Shown here one piece after another: positions 5,995 through 10,979 of a stretch of 10,979 nucleotides of DNA. Position numbers and translations under genes: made by a program. Origin of the DNA: Proteobacteria bacterium SPGG2 (GTDB taxonomy: Bacteria; Pseudomonadota; Gammaproteobacteria; Acidiferrobacterales; SPGG2); NCBI GenBank assembly GCA_001643475.1, contig LXTK01000154.1, positions 1,741 through 12,719 of the forward strand, in the 5' to 3' direction. The notes under the pieces are model-generated. The model was given only the letters and a program-made list of their open reading frames with translations, made no database searches and was not told the origin of the DNA. The first letter of the stretch is position 1, and each line of letters starts with the position of its first letter.

Positions 5995-7608
5995 CTACTC
6001 GATCGGGATCTCCTTGAATGCCAACGTAACGTCAACACCCTGAGAGCGCCTATAGGCCTTCATAATGAAGTAAAACACAACACCGACCACAAACACACCG
6101 CCGACGATCAACAGCTGGCCCGGATCATGTCCCGCTGCGACGGGATCGAGGAACAGCGTCCAGAAGTAGAACTGCGAGGCAAGAAAGCCAAGCGTGCACG
6201 CCACCGTCATCATCGGAAGACCGAGCAACGTGCGCCCTGCGATCGGTGATTTCTCATAGATGTCCGGTCGCATATATGGGAAGAAAATCCCCGCCCCCAG
6301 TACTATGCTCCATGCCAACACCGCCGCTTCGATCAGAATGATTATCTTTGAGAACGGTTCTGTGAATACAAACAGATACATGCAGATAATCGTGATGACG
6401 ACAGATACAGCGATCGCAACAGTGGGCGTATGACGCTTTTCAGAGATCGTGCCCAATGCCTCCGGCGCCACGCGGTCAAACGACCAGGCTACAAGTGCGC
6501 GCACGGCGAAGGTATGCATGCCGGGTATCCACATCCACATCCACGATATCAGGCCTATGGAAACTAGCACCGTAATAAACGGCGACTGCGTGAGAATACC
6601 TGCCAATAGCGTGATGGAGGGATCCGTGGGTGTACTCAAGCCTACTCCCTCTAACAAGTTGTACACCGAGGCGCCTATAAAATCGTATCCGAACACGCTC
6701 TGCGAAAGACCAATGGTGAACAGCCAAATCACCACGGAGCCAGCAATCGCGCCCAGCATGCCATAGGTATGTGCGCGTTCGACCGACTTGATCTCACCAC
6801 CAATGGCAATGGAAAAGGCAGAGCCGATCAGCGGCAAGAATGGCCAATTGGAAACCAACCACGTCTGCTTCCAGTCATGGCCTTCATAGCCCCAACCGTT
6901 TTCTTTAGCCGAAGCGATAATGGCGTTATATGGATCATCGGTTTCAAGTACCGGTCCCATGACCGCATTGAAATTGCTCACGAATTCGCCATGTGAACCG
7001 CCCGCAAGCACTACGATAAGGAACAGCGAACCCAGCACCGCCACCGTGAATACGATCTTCTGTATCGTCAGATAAAACTTCATACCCGCGGCAAGAATGA
7101 TCCCGGAAAGCACCAGTATGGCCGATCCAACCAAAAACATCGGCCACGGTGACGTTATCCAATCTGACGCCGCGCGCCATCCCTCGTCACCGGTAAGATA
7201 GCCGACCACCGCAAGCGCGGGGGCAATACCGAGAATAATGATCCAATACGCCGCGATCGCACAATAAAACAGCCATGCCACGATTTCGACAAGGCTCACG
7301 GTGAGTGCAATAAACGGCGGTAGGATACGTGAGCCGAAAACGTAGATCCCGCCCGAGCGTGGTAACGTCACGGTCCACGTAATCAGACCGAATGCGATGA
7401 AACACATTGCCACGCCTGCGATGATGCAGGCGATAATCAGATTACCACCTGGGTAATAGGCAGGCCCATAAAACATCATGGTGCCAACGCCTAAACCAAC
7501 ACTAACAAGCCCAATATTATAGATGAACGTATCGAAGGTTCCGGCTGTTCGAATTAGGCCGGAGGCCTTGCGGAGAAAGATTCTTTGTTCACCACCTGCA
7601 GTAGCCAT
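5995..7608 (-). CDS. APC-superfamily amino acid/amine permease
   Basis: This is a 537-residue inner-membrane transporter with about twelve hydrophobic helices. The N-terminus, LRKASGLIRTAGTFDTFIYN (12-31), leads into the first broken helix VGLGVGTMMF, as in APC permeases where backbone atoms of this helix bind the substrate's amino and carboxyl groups. Other landmarks are LPRSGGIYVFGSR (82-94) between helices 2 and 3, and IGGEIKSVERA (269-279) after helix 6. A soluble loop near 205-255 is longer than usual. It most likely takes up an amino acid or amine by proton or sodium symport; the substrate is not readable. The start is well set by a strong GGAGGAAGGA leader 7 nt upstream of the ATG. It follows the metallophosphoesterase by 42 nt and precedes the nucleotidyltransferase by 18 nt, so it probably supplies the substrate for the synthetase in the same operon. 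Confidence 0.92.
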   Translation of the reverse strand: MATAGGEQRIFLRKASGLIRTAGTFDTFIYNIGLVSVGLGVGTMMFYGPAYYPGGNLIIACIIAGVAMCFIAFGLITWTVTLPRSGGIYVFGSRILPPFIALTVSLVEIVAWLFYCAIAAYWIIILGIAPALAVVGYLTGDEGWRAASDWITSPWPMFLVGSAILVLSGIILAAGMKFYLTIQKIVFTVAVLGSLFLIVVLAGGSHGEFVSNFNAVMGPVLETDDPYNAIIASAKENGWGYEGHDWKQTWLVSNWPFLPLIGSAFSIAIGGEIKSVERAHTYGMLGAIAGSVVIWLFTIGLSQSVFGYDFIGASVYNLLEGVGLSTPTDPSITLLAGILTQSPFITVLVSIGLISWMWMWIPGMHTFAVRALVAWSFDRVAPEALGTISEKRHTPTVAIAVSVVITIICMYLFVFTEPFSKIIILIEAAVLAWSIVLGAGIFFPYMRPDIYEKSPIAGRTLLGLPMMTVACTLGFLASQFYFWTLFLDPVAAGHDPGQLLIVGGVFVVGVVFYFIMKAYRRSQGVDVTLAFKEIPIE

Positions 7609-7650
7609 ATTCCTTCCTCCTCTTTTGTCTAGCGAGCCATCGCCTGTTTT

Positions 7651-8628
7651 TCATCCCTGCGTCATTTGAACGCTTCTAACTTCACTCCCCTGCAAAGTAA
7701 TTAACACGCCCTGCAGAATGCCCTCCGGGTAAACGCTACCCGGATTAACGCATACGGTTTTGCCGATCTTGATATTTCCACGACCCTCGTGGATGTGGCC
7801 ATGCACGCCAAGCAATGGCTGATGACGTTCAATCGTTTCGTGTACCACGCTGCTACCGCCATGCATGCTCACGGGGTTACCCATCTCAAAGACCACTTTG
7901 AGATTTTCATCCAGCTTCGGGCATTGATCGAGCACAGTGCCGTACGGTGGGCAGTGCACGTTGAAAATGCAGTGACTCATGTCATTGACCTGGGGAAGCA
8001 ATTTCTCGAATCTAGCGTGATACTCCTCTTCGGAATACTCGCGTTCCGTGTCCCAGGGCGTCTTAGTGGAGCCGCCGCAATGCAGAATCTGGTAATCTCC
8101 GAGCTCGGTGACTTCCATCTCGTGATACTGAACATGCGGCGAATTGTTCAACACTTCGTCGATCTCGAAGAAATCATCGTTACCGGGTGCGGTTATGAAC
8201 GAAATGTCTGTTCCGTTTAGTTTTTCGCCGGCATAGTCGCACCACTCCTGTACCCGCTCCGACACTAATTTTTTGAACAGTACCTGCTGGCCGTCGGCAT
8301 CGTCCTTAAGATCTTGAAACTCCTCCTCGGACATGCGCGCTGGATAAAAGCCCATATTGCCGACCCGTTTTTCGAAGTCTTCCAGTTCCGCCTCACTTTC
8401 AAGGGTTACGGGTTCACCCATTTGCACTGCGAGATATTTGCCATCGGATTGCTTGGAAATTGGGATCACAGCTTTACCGGTAAGATCGCCGCCCATGATC
8501 AACACGTTAGCACCATAGAATTTGGCACCGTTGATAAATTTCTTGAAACAAACGTTGGAACCGTGTAGATCCGAGGCGAAAAAAATGACAACGCGCTCGC
8601 CAGCGCCTGATTTTTTTTGCCAGAACAT
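7651..8628 (-). CDS. Calcineurin-like metallophosphoesterase
   Basis: This is a 325-residue cytoplasmic protein with all five metallophosphoesterase motifs: D20-x-H22 (ASDLHGS), GGD48 (MGGDLTGK), GN150-D151 (APGNDDFF), H225 (NVHCPP) and GHIH (277-280), followed by VNPGS (294-298). These ligands build the usual two-metal centre that hydrolyses phosphomono- or diesters. The overall layout resembles Icc-related predicted phosphoesterases (COG2129 type), with an extra inserted segment at about 55-130 rich in Glu/Asp/Lys that may form a helical cap. There is no signal peptide. The substrate is unknown; cyclic or dinucleotides, nucleotidylated proteins and nucleotide-linked metabolites are all possible. 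It begins 13 nt after the synthetase stop with a short-spaced AGGTGA leader, so it is tightly coupled to the synthetase. Such an enzyme between a GlnA-like gene and a permease is not part of the classical amine pathways I know. Confidence 0.9.
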   Translation of the reverse strand: MFWQKKSGAGERVVIFFASDLHGSNVCFKKFINGAKFYGANVLIMGGDLTGKAVIPISKQSDGKYLAVQMGEPVTLESEAELEDFEKRVGNMGFYPARMSEEEFQDLKDDADGQQVLFKKLVSERVQEWCDYAGEKLNGTDISFITAPGNDDFFEIDEVLNNSPHVQYHEMEVTELGDYQILHCGGSTKTPWDTEREYSEEEYHARFEKLLPQVNDMSHCIFNVHCPPYGTVLDQCPKLDENLKVVFEMGNPVSMHGGSSVVHETIERHQPLLGVHGHIHEGRGNIKIGKTVCVNPGSVYPEGILQGVLITLQGSEVRSVQMTQG

Positions 8629-8641
8629 TGGTCACCTACTC

Positions 8642-10075
8642 CTAGTATTTTGTCAGATAGTTATCCAATTCCCAGGTCGACACGCTATTGTGATAGTCCC
8701 ACCACTCTTTGGTTTTCAGATCGATAAACGATTGAGCTAGTTCTTCACCCATAACTCTGGTACCGAGCGGGTCTCGGCCAAACGCCTCGATCGCCTCGAG
8801 CAAGGTGCGCGGCAGGAGTTTGACATTTCGAGCCGCGAGCTCCTGATCGCTCAATTCGTACATGTTAACATCGATCGGATCGCCCGGATCAAGATCACGC
8901 TCGATGCCGTCGAGGCCAGCCGCAAGCGTCATGGCCGCGCCCAGATAGGGGTTCATGCATGAATCAACAGCGCGGCACTCGATACGGGCCGACGACAGAT
9001 AGGTCTCGCCTCTCTTTGGTCCACCGCCTTCGATTTCCGGTCGTATTTTAGGTATGCGCAGCATGTGCGTGCGGTTATTGCCGCCATAAGAAATAAAGAT
9101 AGGCGCCCACGTGTAGCCCGTCATCGAGCCGGTCTTGACCAAGCGTTTGTAGGAGTTCACGGACGGACAAGTGGTGGCAACCACAGCCGCGGCGTGATCC
9201 AAGATCCCGGCCAAAAACTGGTACGCGAGCTTGGACGAACCACAGTTGCGCTTATCTGAAGAATCGCCGAACAGATTGTCGCCGGTATCAATTGACTCTA
9301 TGGACATATTGAAATGGGCACCGCTACCGGTTCGATCCGAGTAAGGCTTGGGCATGAAGGTCGCTTCAAATCCGTGCCTACGGGAAATCTCTTTGGCCAT
9401 CATACGCCATAGCACGTAGCGGTCAGCCATCGTCATGACATCCGCGTAGGCAAAATCAAACTCAAACTGGCTATTGGCGTCTTCGTGGTCGAACGAATGA
9501 ACCTCCCAACCAAGTTCATCCATGCATCTAACTATCTCGTCCAACCATTCGAGGTTCTCGAGCAATCCGATTACGTCATAGGCAGACTTGGCCAGGACAT
9601 CTTGCGGATTGGCGGGCAACACCTGATCACCTTCCCGCCTAACAAGGTAAATCTCGCACTCGATGCCGAGATTGAAACGAAACCCCATGTTCGCCGCCCG
9701 TTGTACCTGCTGTTCAAGTATCGTCCGTGAGCACATGGGCCACGGTTCATCGTGATACTTGAGATTACCCGGCGCCCATGCCACCTCGGGACGCCAAGGC
9801 AGAATCGTTACCGCACTTAGATCGGGGTGAATGGCGAGTTCATCGTCCTCGGGACCTTGGCCCAATCCCTCGAGCGCGGCGCCGGTGAATAGCTCCGAAC
9901 CACGCATCATACGATCGAAATGGTGGATCGGGACAGTCTTGGCCTTGGCAATGCCGTGGACATCGACATAAGAGGACAGACAATACTTCACCCCTTTGTC
10001 GATCAAGGCCGCCTGCGACAGATATGGCTGACTCTTTGACCCTGTGATGGTCGTGGCAGTACTCGGTTTTGCCAT
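8642..10075 (-). CDS. Type III (GlnT-like) glutamine synthetase, probable gamma-glutamylamide synthetase
   Basis: This is a 477-residue member of the glutamine synthetase superfamily. Such enzymes activate the glutamate gamma-carboxyl with ATP and join it to ammonia or an amine. Landmarks are YVDVHGIAKAKTVP (36-49), GIECE (137-141), DANSQFEF (199-206), FMPKP (240-244), GSGAHFNMS (250-258) with H254, NSYKRL (307-312), NNRTHMLRIP (333-342) and NPYLGAAMTLAAGLDGI (375-391). The GYTWAP plus YGGNNRTH pattern and the ending LPRTLLEAIEAF are typical of the GlnT/gamma-glutamylmethylamide synthetase (gmaS) clade. The flap glutamate of ammonia-using GlnA (the E of GYEAP) is replaced here, favouring an amine substrate (inference). 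An extra stretch of about 20 residues, rich in Ser/Thr, precedes the domain. The SD GGGAGG lies 10 nt before the ATG. Neighbouring permease, regulator and operon position suit amine or amino acid utilisation. True glutamine synthesis cannot be excluded. Confidence 0.9.
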   Translation of the reverse strand: MAKPSTATTITGSKSQPYLSQAALIDKGVKYCLSSYVDVHGIAKAKTVPIHHFDRMMRGSELFTGAALEGLGQGPEDDELAIHPDLSAVTILPWRPEVAWAPGNLKYHDEPWPMCSRTILEQQVQRAANMGFRFNLGIECEIYLVRREGDQVLPANPQDVLAKSAYDVIGLLENLEWLDEIVRCMDELGWEVHSFDHEDANSQFEFDFAYADVMTMADRYVLWRMMAKEISRRHGFEATFMPKPYSDRTGSGAHFNMSIESIDTGDNLFGDSSDKRNCGSSKLAYQFLAGILDHAAAVVATTCPSVNSYKRLVKTGSMTGYTWAPIFISYGGNNRTHMLRIPKIRPEIEGGGPKRGETYLSSARIECRAVDSCMNPYLGAAMTLAAGLDGIERDLDPGDPIDVNMYELSDQELAARNVKLLPRTLLEAIEAFGRDPLGTRVMGEELAQSFIDLKTKEWWDYHNSVSTWELDNYLTKY

Positions 10076-10121
10076 TGGGACTGTGCCTCCCGAGCATCGT
10101 TATTGTCAGCTATTTTGCCTG

Positions 10122-10147
10122 ATTTTAATTAATTGTACAATTAAAAT
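10122..10147. promoter_or_regulatory. AT-rich inverted repeat upstream of the synthetase operon
   Basis: The arms ATTTTAATT (10122-10130) and AATTAAAAT (10139-10147) are exact inverted repeats separated by 8 nt. A second perfect palindrome, AATTGTACAATT (10131-10142), is nested in the middle. The element lies 47 bp or more upstream of the synthetase ATG in the otherwise gene-free 132-bp gap, where an operator or promoter is expected. On the minus strand a TTGTAC/CAAAAT pair with 17-nt spacing overlaps it, but this is a weak promoter match. It may be the binding site of the adjacent TetR regulator or of another factor. AT-rich DNA forms such repeats by chance more readily, hence the moderate confidence. 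Confidence 0.45.
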
Positions 10148-10207
10148 TCAGTTATAATCGGCAATCAAATATCCTCGCCTAGTAGCATGGGGTTGATCCC
10201 AGGGAGG

Positions 10208-10894
10208 TCAAATACCAGTCCCGGGCGAGCGCAGGTGATCGGAACCCGCGGTCCTGGGATTTGTCGATTCCGATACGCCGAGATGCTGCCATAGAAGGTC
10301 TCTGAGGTCAGCGATGGCTGCGCTAAGGTCGAACTGCGGGCGAATCATTGCCGCTGCCATGATTCCGTCAAGATGGGTCGAAACAAATAGCGCGAGCCGG
10401 TCGGCGTCGGCCGGTTTGAAGGTGCCGGCCGCGATACCCCGGCGGATGCTGTCCGAAAGAATACTGCACTCTTCGTCATAGAACTGCTTAATGAGGCAAT
10501 CGACGGAAGGAAAGTTGATACGCGAACTCGAATAGTCGAGCATGATCTTGACTAATTTGCGAATCGGATCGGACAACTGCAGATTGTTATAAAACCAGTC
10601 GTTGATAAGATCGACCGGATCATCATGTTTTTCACGCAGGGTCTTGTAGTTGTCTAGCGCTCGAACGACCGCATTTTCGACGGTGGCGCGAAACAAATCT
10701 TCTTTACTTTCGAAGTAATAATAAATCAGGGCGGTATTAACGCCGATAGCATGTGCGATGTCCTTGATAGTAACGGACGCGAAATCACGCTCCGCAAACA
10801 AGTCGAGCGCGGCCCACATCAATTCATCGGCACGGGTAAAGTGCTCGTTCGTTTGTTGCTTTCGACCTTGGAGACTTCCTGCAGCCATCGGCAC
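10208..10894 (-). CDS. TetR/AcrR-family transcriptional regulator
   Basis: This is a 228-residue DNA-binding regulator. The N-terminal domain has the TetR pattern: AALDLFAERDFASVTIKDIA (28-47), then the recognition helix region GVNTALIYYYFESKEDLFRA (51-70). The C-terminal domain (about 75-205) is alpha-helical and variable, as usual for the ligand-binding and dimerisation part; the final 20 residues look unstructured. The first usable start is GTG at 10894, with an ATG two codons later at 10888 as an equally good choice; neither has a strong SD. It lies immediately upstream of the synthetase operon on the same strand, and a TetR-type palindrome sits 11 bp before its start, so autorepression plus control of the downstream genes is likely. 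The inducing ligand is probably the operon's substrate or a gamma-glutamyl derivative (inference). Confidence 0.93.
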   Translation of the reverse strand: MPMAAGSLQGRKQQTNEHFTRADELMWAALDLFAERDFASVTIKDIAHAIGVNTALIYYYFESKEDLFRATVENAVVRALDNYKTLREKHDDPVDLINDWFYNNLQLSDPIRKLVKIMLDYSSSRINFPSVDCLIKQFYDEECSILSDSIRRGIAAGTFKPADADRLALFVSTHLDGIMAAAMIRPQFDLSAAIADLRDLLWQHLGVSESTNPRTAGSDHLRSPGTGI

Positions 10895-10905
10895 AATTCG
10901 CTAAA

Positions 10906-10919
10906 TTACTCGCGAGTAA
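10906..10919. promoter_or_regulatory. Candidate TetR operator (14-bp perfect palindrome)
   Basis: TTACTCGCGAGTAA is a perfect 14-bp palindrome located 11 bp upstream of the TetR start codon on the regulator's own promoter side. Length, symmetry and position match the operators that TetR-family proteins use to repress themselves. No second copy was seen elsewhere in the window, including before the synthetase gene, whose gap carries a different AT-rich repeat. Confidence 0.6.
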
Positions 10920-10979
10920 ACGCTATGACCATACACCCGCAATGCACGCAACTGCAACATCAGCGCCACCCCAACCGAC

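Noticed and set aside
10153..10158. Perfect TATAAT on the plus strand in the gap between the regulator and the synthetase.
   Set aside because: Both flanking genes are on the minus strand, no convincing -35 lies 16-18 nt upstream, and the surrounding DNA is very AT-rich.
10187..10205. Short GC hairpin (TGGG...CCCA) after the regulator gene as a terminator.
   Set aside because: The stem is only about 4 bp and no U-run follows on the minus strand.

Overview
The window looks like chromosomal DNA of an environmental proteobacterium of moderate GC. I infer this from the family types, the tightly packed genes with Shine-Dalgarno (SD) leaders, and the alphaproteobacteria-like pairing of a conserved hypothetical gene with a sulfatase. 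The exact lineage cannot be fixed from the sequence alone. There are no rRNA or tRNA genes, CRISPR arrays or insertion sequences that I can see.

Left part (1-2712, all minus strand): the N-terminus of a GFA-domain protein runs off the left edge. A complete serine hydroxymethyltransferase (glyA-type) lies upstream of it. Next comes a two-gene unit: a conserved hypothetical gene joined by a GTGA stop/start overlap to a sulfatase. The sulfatase survives only as its extreme N- and C-terminal pieces in different frames, so it is a deletion pseudogene.

Middle part (2713-5200): a second GFA-domain gene is followed by an EamA/DMT transporter on the plus strand. A DUF1989 gene on the minus strand converges on the transporter, and a third GFA-domain gene on the plus strand is divergent from DUF1989. 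Three divergent GFA-type genes in 5.2 kb is unusual.

Right part (5197-10894, all minus strand): this is a compact probable operon. In transcription order it holds a TetR-family regulator, a 132-bp AT-rich control gap, a type III/GlnT-like glutamine synthetase (the gamma-glutamylmethylamide synthetase clade), a calcineurin-like metallophosphoesterase, an APC-superfamily permease, and a solitary AbiEii-like nucleotidyltransferase. Gaps between the last four are 13, 42 and 18 nt. A perfect 14-bp palindrome sits just upstream of the TetR start, and an AT-rich inverted repeat precedes the synthetase gene.

Reading the parts together (inference): the right operon probably imports an amine or amino acid and gamma-glutamylates it. 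The SHMT and GFA genes are compatible with handling the one-carbon units that amine breakdown releases. The most original feature is a nucleotidyltransferase-fold protein and a phosphoesterase in the same operon as a glutamine-synthetase-like enzyme. That arrangement could be a locally encoded modify/demodify pair or a nucleotide-signal switch; it is untested.
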